The notes: a model not told the origin generated them from the sequence alone. A DNA stretch of 54,962 nucleotides from Stagnihabitans sp043738565 (GCA_043738565.1 JAYUGA010000257.1:1-54962); one strand, 5' to 3'. Positions 32,929 through 42,734 are shown, counted from the first letter of the stretch. Translations and numbers: made by a program.

Positions 32929-33855
32929 ATGCTGACCCAGATCAAAGGCCTGCACCACGTCACCTCGATGGCGGCGGATGCGCAACAAAACAACGACTTC
33001 TTCACCAAGACCCTCGGCCTGCGCCGGGTGAAAAAAACGGTGAACTTCGACGCGCCGGATGTCTATCACCTCTATTACGGCGACGAAAAAGGCACCCCCG
33101 GTTCGGTGATGACCTATTTCCCCTTCCCCAACATCGGCCCCGGCCGCCGTGGCGCGGGCGAGGTTGCCGAAACCGTCTTCTCGGTTCCCAAAGGCAGCCT
33201 CGGCTACTGGAAAGACCGCCTCGGCAACCACGGCGCGGCCGGCCTGCAAGACCAACGGGTTTTCGGCGAGGACCGCCTGCGCTTCTTCGGCCCCGATGGC
33301 GACGGCTTTGCCCTGACCGAGGTGGACGGCGACCAGCGCCCCGCCTTCGCAGGCCCGGTGCCAACGGGGGAAGGCGTCCACGGCTTCCACGGCGTCACCC
33401 TGCGGCTGCGGGACGGCGGGGCCACCGGCGAGCTCCTGAAGTTCATGGGCTACGAGGAAAGCGACCGCAAAGGTGACCTGACCCGCTATGCGATCGGCGG
33501 CAACGGGGCGGACTATATCGACCTTGAAATCCTCCCCGCTGCCGCCCCGGCCCGCCAGGGTGCCGGTTCCGTCCACCATGTCGCCTTCGCCGTGGAAACC
33601 CGCGCCGCACAGCTCGAGGTCCGCAAGGCCCTGCTCGATACCGGTTACAACGTCACCCCGGTGATCGACCGCGATTACTTCTGGGCGATCTACTTTCGCA
33701 CCCCCGGCGGCGTATTGTTCGAGGTGGCGACCAACGAGCCGGGTTTTGACCGCGACGAAGACACCGCCCATCTCGGTCAAGCCCTGCAACTGCCGCAGCA
33801 ACACGCCCATCTGCGCGGCCAACTGGAACAACTCCTCACTCCGATCAAGGACTGA
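32929..33855 (+). CDS. Ring-cleaving dioxygenase of the VOC superfamily (MhqO-like)
   Basis: A 308-residue two-domain glyoxalase-fold (VOC) enzyme. It starts MLTQIKGLHHVTSMAADAQQ and has a second domain with VHGFHGVTLRLRD, VHHVAFAVET and PGGVLFEVATNEPGF, giving the His-His-Glu metal site of extradiol-type dioxygenases. It resembles MhqA/MhqO proteins of Bacillus, induced by methylhydroquinone. A hydrolase gene resembling MhqD follows 67 bp downstream, so the pair probably handles quinones or catechols. Substrate is inferred from family resemblance only. Confidence 0.88.
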   Translation: MLTQIKGLHHVTSMAADAQQNNDFFTKTLGLRRVKKTVNFDAPDVYHLYYGDEKGTPGSVMTYFPFPNIGPGRRGAGEVAETVFSVPKGSLGYWKDRLGNHGAAGLQDQRVFGEDRLRFFGPDGDGFALTEVDGDQRPAFAGPVPTGEGVHGFHGVTLRLRDGGATGELLKFMGYEESDRKGDLTRYAIGGNGADYIDLEILPAAAPARQGAGSVHHVAFAVETRAAQLEVRKALLDTGYNVTPVIDRDYFWAIYFRTPGGVLFEVATNEPGFDRDEDTAHLGQALQLPQQHAHLRGQLEQLLTPIKD

Positions 33856-33922
33856 CCCCCGGACCGGCCCGCCCACGCCGAAGGACGCGCCAAAGAACGG
33901 GCCAACCGCAAGGCAGAACGCG

Positions 33923-34528
33923 ATGTCGCTCACGACCTACCCCCACCTCGCCAAAGCCCCGGCCAAAGCCGCCCCGCTGGTCTTCGCCTTCCACGGCACC
34001 GGCGGCGACGAACACCAGTTCTTCGGCCTGATCGAACAGATCCTGCCCACCGCAGGCATCATCTCGCCGCGCGGCGACGTGTCTGAACAGGGCGCCAACC
34101 GCTTCTTCCGTCGCACCGGAGAGGGCGTCTACGACATGCCCGACCTCGCCCTGCGCAGCACCAGAATGGCCGCCTTCCTCCACGCCCACAAAGCCGCCAA
34201 CCCCGGCGCGCCCATCTACGGCCTCGGCTATTCCAACGGTGCCAACATCCTCGCCGCAGTCCTGTTCACCAATCCCGGCCTCTTCGACCGCGCCGTCCTG
34301 ATGCACCCGCTGATCCCCTGGACCCCCGCCGCCAATCCGGCGCTCAAGGCCACCGAAATCCTGATCACCGTCGGCAAGCGCGACCCGATCTGTCCGCTGC
34401 CGCTGACCCAGTCGCTGGAACGGTACTTCACCGCCCAAGGCAGCCAGACCACCCTCGTGCTGCACGACGGCGGCCACGAGGTCCGCCAGCCCGAACTCGA
34501 CGCGATCACAACCTTCCTGCAAGCCTGA
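33923..34528 (+). CDS. Alpha/beta hydrolase, phospholipase/carboxylesterase family (MhqD-like)
   Basis: A 201-residue serine hydrolase. The nucleophile is Ser104 in GLGYSNGAN; the other triad members are probably Asp154 (VGKRDPICP) and His185 (DGGHEV). An oxyanion-hole segment FAFHGTGGDEHQF lies near the N-terminus. AAGGCAGAACGCG precedes ATG 33923; the long upstream frame overlaps the dioxygenase gene and is not used. MhqD hydrolases accompany MhqO dioxygenases in quinone-stress operons of Firmicutes, and the same pairing is seen here. Confidence 0.9.
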   Translation: MSLTTYPHLAKAPAKAAPLVFAFHGTGGDEHQFFGLIEQILPTAGIISPRGDVSEQGANRFFRRTGEGVYDMPDLALRSTRMAAFLHAHKAANPGAPIYGLGYSNGANILAAVLFTNPGLFDRAVLMHPLIPWTPAANPALKATEILITVGKRDPICPLPLTQSLERYFTAQGSQTTLVLHDGGHEVRQPELDAITTFLQA

Positions 34529-34573
34529 CGCCGCCTCGCGCCGGGGATGCTCGCAGGAATCCAAATCTCCACA

Positions 34574-34659
34574 ACTCACGCCGATCTGCCTAAAATTTCG
34601 CCCCCCCGTTCACATCGGAGAAATACCCCACGGGGGTGCGGGGGTGTGAAACCCCCGCG
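34574..34659. repeat. GC-rich intergenic repeat, long copy
   Basis: ACTCACGCC, TGCCTAAAA, a C-run, GTTCACAT, then GAAATACCCCACGGGGGTG and GGGGGTGTGAAACCCCC. It aligns nearly end to end with the copy at 20579-20660 and lies between two convergent genes, a terminator-like position. Confidence 0.7.
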
Positions 34660-34695
34660 AACGTCAATGCAACAAGGCAACGGTGCCACCCATCC

Positions 34696-34714
34696 AATTT
34701 TTCGCAGAAAAATT
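34696..34714. terminator. AATTTTTC-GCA-GAAAAATT hairpin, first copy
   Basis: A perfect 8-bp inverted repeat with a 3-base loop, nine bases past the stop of the minus-strand glycosyltransferase. Two identical 19-bp copies stand at 51613 and 51652, and the following GCC is shared by all three. Read on either strand the arm ends in a T-run of five, so it could end transcription bidirectionally. Confidence 0.6.
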
Positions 34715-34723
34715 GCCGCTGAC

Positions 34724-35716
34724 CTACAACCGGAACCGCGCCGCCATCGCGCCATACCGCGCGTCACACTCGCGCTGGCGGTGGCGCACCGCGCGATCCG
34801 CCAGCATCTCTGCCATCAGCGCCGCGACTGCCGCGCCATACCGGTCGATCGAGCGGTCCTCCGCGTCCGGCACGCTGCGTTCGGCAAAATACCCATCCGT
34901 GTGCCGCACCTTGTCCGCCGTGGTCTCGGGCACCGCCCCCCGACCGCGTGCCTGCCGCAGCAGGAACGCATCCCGGGTCTTGACCGGATAATGGTTGTAC
35001 TGCGCCAGATCATGGGCAACCGGGCGCACCGCGTCATGGCGCAACTGTTTCCACAGCGGCACCCCCGGCTCCAGATCATAACAGCCGCCATCGCCCCGCA
35101 TCACCCGCAGCACCCGGTCGCCCTGAAACCCGACCAGACTGTGATTGTGAATGCCATTGAACCGCCCCGGATCGCGGGTCAGCGATTTCAGCGCGAAATT
35201 CGCCCGGTGCCCGACCGCCAGCCGGTGCGCAAAGCGCGGGCAAATCCGGCCCGGCTGCCAGTTCACCTCCGGTGCTCCGGTAAAACACATGCCGTTCAGC
35301 GCGATCACATCGACCGCCGCCGCCGCCTGCCCGGTCAGATCACCGACCCGATGGCTCCCCGCATGCACATTCAGAAACTCGTCGGCATCCAGCATCATCA
35401 GCCATTCGGTGGCATCAATCCCGGCCCTGGCCCGGATCGCCGCATAGCCCGCATGCTGCGGAATCTCCCCAGGCTTCAGCAGATTGGGCACATGGCTCAG
35501 ATACCCCGCCCGGTCCAGCGCCGCCAGCAACCGCTCCGACCCGTCGCTGCAATCGTTCGAGGCTATGCAGATCCGGTCAAACCCCAGCACCAGATGATGC
35601 GCCACCCATTCCAGAATATAGGGCCCCTCATCCTTCATGCTGGAAATCAGAATATGCCGCACCCGTGGCCCCGGTGCGGCAACCGTCATCGGCTCAGACT
35701 GCGGATCGCGCTCCAT
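34724..35716 (-). CDS. Glycosyltransferase family 2-type protein
   Basis: A 330-residue cytoplasmic glycosyltransferase of the Glyco_tranf_2_4 type. The GT-A start reads ILISSMKDEGPYILEWVAHH, the donor and metal site is LMMLDADEFL (DxD), and GIHNHSLV and QYNHYPVKTRDAFLLR follow. Proteins of this kind add sugars to surface polysaccharide or proteins. Together with galE and ugd a few kb away it suggests surface glycan work, but no polysaccharide export genes are seen, so the acceptor is unknown. Confidence 0.82.
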   Translation of the reverse strand: MERDPQSEPMTVAAPGPRVRHILISSMKDEGPYILEWVAHHLVLGFDRICIASNDCSDGSERLLAALDRAGYLSHVPNLLKPGEIPQHAGYAAIRARAGIDATEWLMMLDADEFLNVHAGSHRVGDLTGQAAAAVDVIALNGMCFTGAPEVNWQPGRICPRFAHRLAVGHRANFALKSLTRDPGRFNGIHNHSLVGFQGDRVLRVMRGDGGCYDLEPGVPLWKQLRHDAVRPVAHDLAQYNHYPVKTRDAFLLRQARGRGAVPETTADKVRHTDGYFAERSVPDAEDRSIDRYGAAVAALMAEMLADRAVRHRQRECDARYGAMAARFRL

Positions 35717-36087
35717 GCCGCGAACCTAAAGCCTTTCCCTGCGATAGGAAAGCACGCGGCCGCGCCAGCCGCGCCGCCTCTCCCGCTTCGGCAAGCGCGT
35801 CGGGGGAAGCGCACTGCCCGGAACGCCCCGCCCGCCCGCATCAATCCCAGCGACCCGCCCCGCATGCAGCTACGGCCCGAACCAGTTTGAATACGGCAGA
35901 GAACTGCAAAATCCCCAACGTTTCCCAAGATTTTCGCACCGATCCGTCGCCCGGTGCGCGGCACCCGTTGCCCCGTTTCAACCCGTCCTCTGATGAGGCC
36001 CCGCCTAACCAACGCCCTCGCATTCCGACCTTGCCACCTTGGCCAAGGTCAGGCCAACTCCGGCCTGTCCAAAACCAAAGGCAAACC
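35717..36087. other. Gene-free 371-bp divergent region
   Basis: This lies between the glycosyltransferase start and the flavoprotein start and should hold both promoters. A short inverted repeat TTTCC...GGAAA is visible near 35736-35752. I see no convincing -35/-10 pair, repeat-family copy or small gene. Confidence 0.4.
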
Positions 36088-38158
36088 ATGCGCGACCCCC
36101 GCCACGACTTCTGTTCCAGCCCCTGCAAATCGGCCCGAAACTGGCCAAAAACCGCTTCTACCAGGTGCCGCATTGCAACGGCGGCGGCTACCGCGACCCC
36201 TCCGCCGTGGTTGAAATGCGCCGCACCAAGGCCGAGGGCGGCTGGGGCGTCATCTTCACCGAACAGACCGAGATCAGCCCCAGCTCCGAAATCACCCCCT
36301 TCATCGAACAGCACCTGTGGGACGACCGCGACATCCCCGCCTTGGCCCGCATGGCCGAAGCGATGAAATCGCACGGTGCCCTCGCCGGCATCCAGCTCGC
36401 CTACTCGGGCATCAACGGCCCCAACCTCTACAGCCGCGAAGTCCCCCTCGCCGTGACCGGCGGCCCCGTCCTCACCTTCACCTCCGACCCGGTCCAGGCC
36501 CGCACGATGGACAAATCCGACATCGAGGACCTGCGCCGCTGGTTTCGAAACGCCGTGCGCCGCAGCCAGCAGGCGGGGTTTGATATGATCTGCCTCTACG
36601 GCGCGCATGGCTTTGGCATCTTTCAGCATTTCCTCTCCCGCGCCACCAATCTGCGCAGCGACGAATACGGCGGCAGCCTCGAAAACCGCGCCCGCTTCCT
36701 CCGCGAAGTGGTCGAAGACGCCCGCGAGGAAACCAAAGGCACCCTCGCCGTCTCCCTCCGCCTCTCCCTGCACGAGGCTGGCAAACTGGGCTTCTCCAAC
36801 GCCGAACTGCGTGATTTCATCGAAATGCACGGCGAGTTGCCCGACATCTGGGATCTGGCGCACGGCAGCTGGGAACAATGCTCCGGCACCTCCCGCTTCA
36901 AACCCGAAGCCGCCCAGCAAGACCTCGTGCGCGGCATCAAGGCCCTTACCGCCAAACCCGTGGTCGGCGTTGGCCGCTTCACCTCGCCCGACGAGATGGT
37001 CCGCCAAATCCGCAGCGGCATCCTCGATTTCATCGGTGCTGCCCGACCCTCGATCGCCGACCCCTTCCTGCCCCTCAAAATCGAAGAAGGCCGCGCCGAA
37101 GACATCCGCGAATGCATCGGCTGCAACATCTGCGTCGCGGGCGACATGACCCACGGCATTTCGCGCTGCACCCAGAACACCGCCTTCATGGAAGAATGGC
37201 GCAAGGGCTGGCACCCCGAACGCCCGCGCCCCAAAGGCCGATCCGAAAGCATCCTGATCGTCGGCGGCGGCCCAACCGGGCTGGAGGCCGCCCACGCCCT
37301 GGGCAAACGCGGCTACCAGGTCACCCTCGCCGAAGCCAGCAAAACCCTCGGTGGCCGCGTCACGGCAGAACGCAAACTCCCCGGTCTCGCCGCCTGGGGC
37401 CGCGTCGCCGATTACCGCATCGGTCAGATCGCGCCCATGCCCCAGGTGCAAACCTGCCGCGACAGCCGCCTGACCGCCGACGACGTGCTGGCGACGGGTG
37501 CCCAGCACGTAGCCATCGCCACCGGAGCCACCTGGCGGCGCGATGCGGTCGCCCGCCACCACCTCGCCCCGATCCCCACCGACCCCGCAATGCCGATCTA
37601 CACGCCTGACGACCTCAAGGCGGGCAACGGCCCCGCCGGAGGCAGCGTCCTGCTGTATGACGACGACCATTTCTACATGGGTTCGGTTCTGGCCGAACTC
37701 CTGACCTCGCGCGGCGCAGAAGTCCATTTCGTCACCCCCGCCGTCAAAGTCGCCGAATGGACGACAAACACCCTCGAACAAGCCCAAATCCAGCGCCGCC
37801 TGCTGGAAATCGGCGTCCACGTCCACACGAGCCAGGCCCCCGAAGCCGTCGGCCCCACCGAAGTCACCCTCGGCTGCACCTGGACCGGAACCCTCACCAC
37901 CCTGCCCTGCGCCGCCGTCCTGATGGTCACCAGCCGGACGCCGTGCAACGCCCTGTACCACCATCTCATCGCCCGCCAATCCGAATGGCAGAGCGCGGGC
38001 ATCGCCAGCCTCAAACTGATCGGCGACGCCGCCGCCCCCGGCCCGATCAGTTTGAGGCCACCTATGCCGGCCGCCGCTATGCCGAGGAACTCGATCAACC
38101 CGACCCCGGCGACGCCCTCAGCTTCCGCCGCGAGATCGCCGAACTGGCCCCGCAATAG
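36088..38158 (+). pseudogene. Old-yellow-enzyme/trimethylamine-dehydrogenase-like flavoprotein, two frameshifts
   Basis: The main frame encodes an FMN barrel with NRFYQVPHCNGGGYRDPSAV and SRATNLRSDEYGGSLENR, a 4Fe-4S cysteine cluster (ECIGCNICVAGD...RC) and a C-terminal NAD(P)/FAD domain (ILIVGGGPTGLEAA), the layout of dimethylamine/trimethylamine dehydrogenases and related 2,4-dienoyl reductases. The family N-terminus MRDPRHDF starts in another frame at 36088 and joins the main frame only if one C is added near 36110. The family C-terminus (QFEATYAGRRYAEELD) is out of frame after about 38047, again fixed by one C. As written the product would be wrong at both ends. Sequence error is as likely as gene decay. 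Confidence 0.8.
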
Positions 38159-38224
38159 GCTCCCCATTCATTTGCTCACAAATATCCTCGGGGGGTAAAA
38201 GGGGGGCAGACAGCCCCCCTTTGC
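38159..38224. repeat. GC-rich intergenic repeat, variant copy
   Basis: CTCCCCATTCATTTGCTCAC, then AAATATCC and a GGGGGG...CCCCCC hairpin. It begins at the stop of the flavoprotein gene. Its left part matches the 47-kb copy better than the 20- and 34-kb copies, so the family has at least two subtypes. Confidence 0.65.
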
Positions 38225-38322
38225 ACGGCAAAACCCACGATCCCGGTGCCGCGCGGCGCGGGCCGAACGGTGCAACCCGCACCACGCCAACGCGCCGCCC
38301 CCTCCGCCTCAAGGCGCTGTGA

Positions 38323-39303
38323 TCAATGTTCGAACGGCGGCTGCCGGCTCCAGACAAGCGCATCACCGATCATCTGCGCCAAGCTCGATCGTTGCGGCTG
38401 CCACCCAAGCTCAGACACCGCCCGCCTCGACCCCGACACCAGCGAGGTCGCATCCCCCGCCCGCCTGCCCCCCTCGATGATCGGCACCACGCGGTTGGTC
38501 ACCAGCCGCGAGGCCTCGATCACCTCGCGGACCGAAAACCCCTGCCCCGAGCCCAGACAGAACACCCGGTCGCCGCGGCCCTCCAGCAGCCAGCGCAGGC
38601 CCAGCACATGCGCATCCACCAGATCGGACACATGCACGTAATCCCGGATGCAGGTGCCATCCCTGGTCGGATAATCCGAGCCGAACACCGTCAGCGCCGA
38701 CCGCTTGCCGTCAATCGCATCCAGCATCAGTGGAATCAGATGGGTTTCCGGCACATGCTGCTCGCCGACTTCGCCCTCCGGGTCCGCCCCCGCCACGTTG
38801 AAATAGCGGAAGATCACATGGTGCAACCCGCAGCTCTTGCCGAAATCGCGCAAAATCTCCTCAATCGCCTTTTTCGAGCCGCCATAGGCGTTGATCGGCA
38901 CCTGCACCGTGTCTTCGTCCAGCACCACGCCATCCTGATTGCCATAGGTGGCACAGGTCGAGGAAAATACAAAATTCCGGCACCCCGCCGCCACTGCCGC
39001 CTCGATCAGGTTCAGCGATCCCGTCACATTGGTCCGCCAATATTTCCCCGGATTGCTCATCGCCTCGCCGACCAGCGACAAGGCTGCGAAATGCATCACC
39101 GCCACCGGCTGATACCGCGCGAACGCCGCGTCGATCGCGGCGCGGTCCAGCAGGTCGCCCTCTGCCAGCGGCCCGAACTTGACCGCCCCGGCCCAGCCGG
39201 TCGACAGATTGTCAAAGGCCACCGGCGTGAACCCGGCCCGCGCCAGCGCCTTGCAGGCATGTGCCCCGATATAGCCCGCCCCCCCCGTCACCAGAACATG
39301 CAT
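38323..39303 (-). CDS. galE: UDP-glucose 4-epimerase GalE
   Basis: A 326-residue NAD-dependent epimerase interconverting UDP-glucose and UDP-galactose. The Rossmann motif VTGGAGYIGAHACKAL opens the protein, and the catalytic Tyr-x3-Lys is in INAYGGSKK; FRYFNVAGADPEGEVGE and RDGTCIRDYVHVSDL are family marks. The start at 39303 matches the family N-terminus; the frame is open to 39441 without similarity. With ugd at 42.7-44 kb it supplies nucleotide sugars for surface glycans. Confidence 0.96.
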   Translation of the reverse strand: MHVLVTGGAGYIGAHACKALARAGFTPVAFDNLSTGWAGAVKFGPLAEGDLLDRAAIDAAFARYQPVAVMHFAALSLVGEAMSNPGKYWRTNVTGSLNLIEAAVAAGCRNFVFSSTCATYGNQDGVVLDEDTVQVPINAYGGSKKAIEEILRDFGKSCGLHHVIFRYFNVAGADPEGEVGEQHVPETHLIPLMLDAIDGKRSALTVFGSDYPTRDGTCIRDYVHVSDLVDAHVLGLRWLLEGRGDRVFCLGSGQGFSVREVIEASRLVTNRVVPIIEGGRRAGDATSLVSGSRRAVSELGWQPQRSSLAQMIGDALVWSRQPPFEH

Positions 39304-39403
39304 CGCCACCCTCCGCCTGACCGCGCGCCGGATCAGTGCCGCGAGGGGGCCAATTTGTCCAGCCCCGCCCCCGCAACCGCCAGCCCGCCGAAACCCTGCC
39401 CGC

Positions 39404-40906
39404 CTAAAACAGGAAATCAGCCTCGGTGAAACTGCCGACACTCAAGGCAGCGCCCTCCGCCGAAACCAGGACCAGTTGATGGCCGCCAAACTCCAGCACC
39501 GCCCCGGTGCTGGTGGCGGTGATGGTCAGCGCCGCCACCGCATAGAGATTGCCCCAGTCCGCCAGGTCGATCCGGTCGGAATGCAGTTCATAATCGGTAA
39601 TCAGGTCGCTGCCCGCCCCTGCGTCGAACACAAAGACATCCGCCCCCGCCCCGCCGGTCAGCGTGTCGGAACCACCGCCCGAATGCAGCCAGTCCGCACC
39701 CGCGCCGCCCTGCAAGACCTCGCTGGCGCCGGTGCCGAGGATCAGGTCATCCTTGGCCGTCCCCACCGCCGCCCCCGCCACCGCCGGGATCAATCCGCCC
39801 AGGCTGGCCAGCGACATCTCGAACCTCTGAATGCGGTCGCTGCGGGCATCGACCACGAAGACATCCAGCGTGGTGCCGTCCAGCGCCACATCCAGCCCGG
39901 TCACCGCATAAAGCCCGGCCCCGGTTTCCAGCGCCACCGTGTAGAACGGCGACAATTTCCCACCGGGCAGCAGTTCCATCACCGTGATCCCGGCATCCGT
40001 GCCCGCCGCGACGACAAAGCTGCGGCCCTGCAAGCCGAACGTGTCCAGCACTTCGGGGCGGGCAAAGCGCGTAGTAAGATCATCCACCACCTGATCGGTC
40101 ACGAACAGACACCCCATGTCGTTGACCCGCACCACCGACAGCGAACTCGACCCGGTCGAGGCGATGACGGCATAAGTCACCCCCGCCACCGCCACGACCT
40201 GCAAGGCGGCAGGACCACTGACCCACAGCCCGTCACCGGTGCCAAGACTGTCGATCAGCACCGGTCTGGCATTCGCCCCCACCGCAAAGCTGGTGATGCC
40301 GTTTTCCAGCGACGACAGCGTCAGCAGGTAATCCTGCCCGGCCAGCGTCACCGAGGCGCTGTCGCTGATGTTGCCAAGATAGCTTTTCGGCGTGTCACTG
40401 ACCGAGGTCTCGAATACCAGCGACCCGTCGCTGCCCAGGCGAAACACGTCCAGCCCCGGCTTGTTCCAGGTTGACAGCACCGCGACACTGCCCGCCCCGC
40501 CACCCATGATGTCGAAGGTCTGCACCCCGCGCAGCGCCCCGATCGAGGTGGTGACCGCCTGCGCCGCCCCCGGCGTGCCGGCACTGGACAGCAGCGCCGA
40601 ATTCAGCACCCCGGCAGGGCTGTCAAACAGAAACGCCCGGACGCCGCTGCCGGTATCCTGAAAGGCGATGGCGGATCCGGGTTGCTGGCTTTCGCTGCTC
40701 ATCGGTGCCGCCAGCGCCGCCCGCGTGACATAGCCGCTGCCCGGCGCGCCAACCGGGCCAAGTGACAGGCTTTTGGCGGCGTTCAGTTCCTGTTCGGAAT
40801 AGATCAGTTGCGCGGTGCCGTTCAACACGACCAGCGCCATGCCCTCCGCCACGGCGCCAACCCCAAGGGATTGCACAAGGTAACTGGATACCAGTTGCAG
40901 TGGCAT
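39404..40906 (-). CDS. Secreted RTX-type protein with beta-propeller-like N-terminus
   Basis: A 500-residue protein without a cleavable signal peptide. Residues ~1-380 are repetitive, glycine- and beta-rich (for example DVFRLGSDGSLVFETSVSD) and look like a propeller. Residues ~399-425 carry RTX-like nonapeptides (GGAGADWLHSGGGSDTLTGG) followed by the usual C-terminal beta region, ending DFLF. Such proteins leave the cell by type I secretion through a C-terminal signal and fold on binding calcium outside. No type I secretion genes are in the window. It is divergent from a second RTX protein 195 bp away. Function unknown. Confidence 0.75.
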   Translation of the reverse strand: MPLQLVSSYLVQSLGVGAVAEGMALVVLNGTAQLIYSEQELNAAKSLSLGPVGAPGSGYVTRAALAAPMSSESQQPGSAIAFQDTGSGVRAFLFDSPAGVLNSALLSSAGTPGAAQAVTTSIGALRGVQTFDIMGGGAGSVAVLSTWNKPGLDVFRLGSDGSLVFETSVSDTPKSYLGNISDSASVTLAGQDYLLTLSSLENGITSFAVGANARPVLIDSLGTGDGLWVSGPAALQVVAVAGVTYAVIASTGSSSLSVVRVNDMGCLFVTDQVVDDLTTRFARPEVLDTFGLQGRSFVVAAGTDAGITVMELLPGGKLSPFYTVALETGAGLYAVTGLDVALDGTTLDVFVVDARSDRIQRFEMSLASLGGLIPAVAGAAVGTAKDDLILGTGASEVLQGGAGADWLHSGGGSDTLTGGAGADVFVFDAGAGSDLITDYELHSDRIDLADWGNLYAVAALTITATSTGAVLEFGGHQLVLVSAEGAALSVGSFTEADFLF

Positions 40907-41101
40907 TGACCCACCCGGACCGTCGAAATCCGCGGCACTGTGCCGGGGGCAGGCGTTAGGACTGCGGTGGCTTTCGGGCCAAGCTGTGACCCTTGGCTAA
41001 AACTCCCATAAAATCATATGGATATGCCCACAGGCGGTTAAGAGAGCCTTCACCAAACCCGGCGATGCTGGCTGGCGGCTCTTGCGGCAAAGGTGGGCAG
41101 G

Positions 41102-42607
41102 ATGGGCGACATCACCGGCAATGGCACGGCGGTCACGGGTCTGGGCGGGGCTGCGGGCTATGGCGAAACCCTGTTGCCGCGCGGCGATGGCAGCGTGGCG
41201 CAGGTCGATGTCTCGGCGGTGTTCGACGCGGGCTTCACCCTCGGCGGCAGCAATTTTGCCGCGACCCAGCTTTATATCTCGACCGATGGAATCGTCAGCT
41301 TCGGCAGTGGTTTTTCCGGCGTCGCCGCCGATCCCGCCGGCATCCCCGCCCCGTTCTTTGCCATCTTCAACGGCGATGTCGACACCAGGCTGGATGGCGA
41401 GGGCGCCGAAAGCGGCGGGATCTGGCTCGATGTCGATACCACCTGCGACTGCATCACCATCACCTGGGATCAGGTCGGCTTTTACCGCCGCAACGCCAGC
41501 CTGACCGACACCTTCCAGATGCAGATCTTCGACCGTGGCGGTGGCAGTTTCGATGTCGTCTACCGGTACCAGGCCATCAACTGGACCGCGGGCGATCTCG
41601 AAAGCGGCTGGGGCGGGCTGGGCGGCACCGCGGCGCAGATCGGCTACCGGGCCACCGCATCCGGGGCGGTGACGGAACTTGCCGCCTCCGAGAGCGAGGC
41701 GTTGGAACTGGCTCTGCCCCAGACCCTTGGCAACACCGGCGTGGCCGGTCTTTGGCTGTTCAGCTTTGCCACGGCCTCGACAATCGACGGCACCGCCGCC
41801 GCCGACACGCTGTTCGGCACCTTTGCCAATGACACGATCCGCGGCTTCGGCGGCAGCGATGTGCTGACGGGCAGCGCCGGTGCCGACCTGATGGATGGCG
41901 GTTCCGGCTGGGATCGGGTCGATTATTCCGGCTCCACCAGTGCGCTCAGGATTGATCTGGTGACACCCGGCCTCAGCACCGGCCCGGCCGCAGGCGACCG
42001 CTATGTCAGCATCGAGGCGCTGACCGGCAGCGCCTATGGCGACACTTTGCTGGGCTCTGTCGGCGCGAACTGGTTTGATGGCGGCAACGGCGCCGATGAT
42101 GCGGACGGCGGCGATGGCAATGACACGCTGATTGGCGGCGGTGGCGCAGATCGGCTGTCCGGCGGGGCGGGCGACGATTCGCTCACCGGCGGCAACGCCA
42201 GCGACGTGGTTTCCGGCAATGACCGGCTGACCTGCGGACTGGACAATGACGACCTTTACGGCGGCGCCGGCAACGACTGGCTGGATGGCGGTGCGGGGGC
42301 TGATACGCTCACCGGCGGCAGCGGCGCGGATCGGTTCTACAATTCCGGACAGCCCGGCACCGGCAAAGACTGGATCAATGATTTCAACTCTGCGGATGGC
42401 GACACGCTGGTCTTCGGCATCGCCGGCGCGACCAGGGCCGATTTCCGCCTGACCTTCACCAATCTTCCCGGCGCCGGAACTGCCGCCGTGGCCGAGGCGC
42501 TGATCACCTATCTTCCCACCGGCAGGCTGGTCTGGACCCTGGTTGACGGCGCCGACCTGCCTGCGATCCTGCTGCAATCGGCCATGAACGCCTTCGACCT
42601 GTTGTAA
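41102..42607 (+). CDS. Secreted NIDO-domain protein with RTX repeats
   Basis: A 501-residue extracellular protein. The N-terminal ~185 residues resemble a nidogen-like (NIDO) domain (ITWDQVGFYRRNASLTDTFQ; DVVYRYQAINW), a module of adhesive proteins. Residues ~228-415 contain many RTX nonapeptides of the form GGxGxDxL (GGAGNDWLDGGAGADTLTGG), the calcium-binding roll. The C-terminus (FDLL) fits a type I secretion signal. ATG 41102 is chosen with AAAGGTGGGC upstream; GTG 41093 is in frame. A role in attachment or matrix is inference. It pairs divergently with the RTX gene at 39404-40906. Confidence 0.82.
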   Translation: MGDITGNGTAVTGLGGAAGYGETLLPRGDGSVAQVDVSAVFDAGFTLGGSNFAATQLYISTDGIVSFGSGFSGVAADPAGIPAPFFAIFNGDVDTRLDGEGAESGGIWLDVDTTCDCITITWDQVGFYRRNASLTDTFQMQIFDRGGGSFDVVYRYQAINWTAGDLESGWGGLGGTAAQIGYRATASGAVTELAASESEALELALPQTLGNTGVAGLWLFSFATASTIDGTAAADTLFGTFANDTIRGFGGSDVLTGSAGADLMDGGSGWDRVDYSGSTSALRIDLVTPGLSTGPAAGDRYVSIEALTGSAYGDTLLGSVGANWFDGGNGADDADGGDGNDTLIGGGGADRLSGGAGDDSLTGGNASDVVSGNDRLTCGLDNDDLYGGAGNDWLDGGAGADTLTGGSGADRFYNSGQPGTGKDWINDFNSADGDTLVFGIAGATRADFRLTFTNLPGAGTAAVAEALITYLPTGRLVWTLVDGADLPAILLQSAMNAFDLL

Positions 42608-42734
42608 TCCGCCCCCAACTCAGTTGCGCAAATCATCACAAATTTTCTGTGTGCCTCCAGCGTGTTAGCCGCTGGCGTGCCAAATCCCCGCCCCGTCCCG
42701 GCCGGCCTGCGACGCGCCGGGCCGCCAATGACCC

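Noticed and set aside
40907..41101. Promoter with TAAAAT at 41009 between the RTX genes
   Set aside because: No acceptable -35 element at 16-18 bp spacing could be found, so it is not listed as a feature.
42657..42675. CCAGCG...CGCTGG hairpin after the NIDO-RTX gene as a terminator
   Set aside because: The stem is only six base pairs with no T-run after it.
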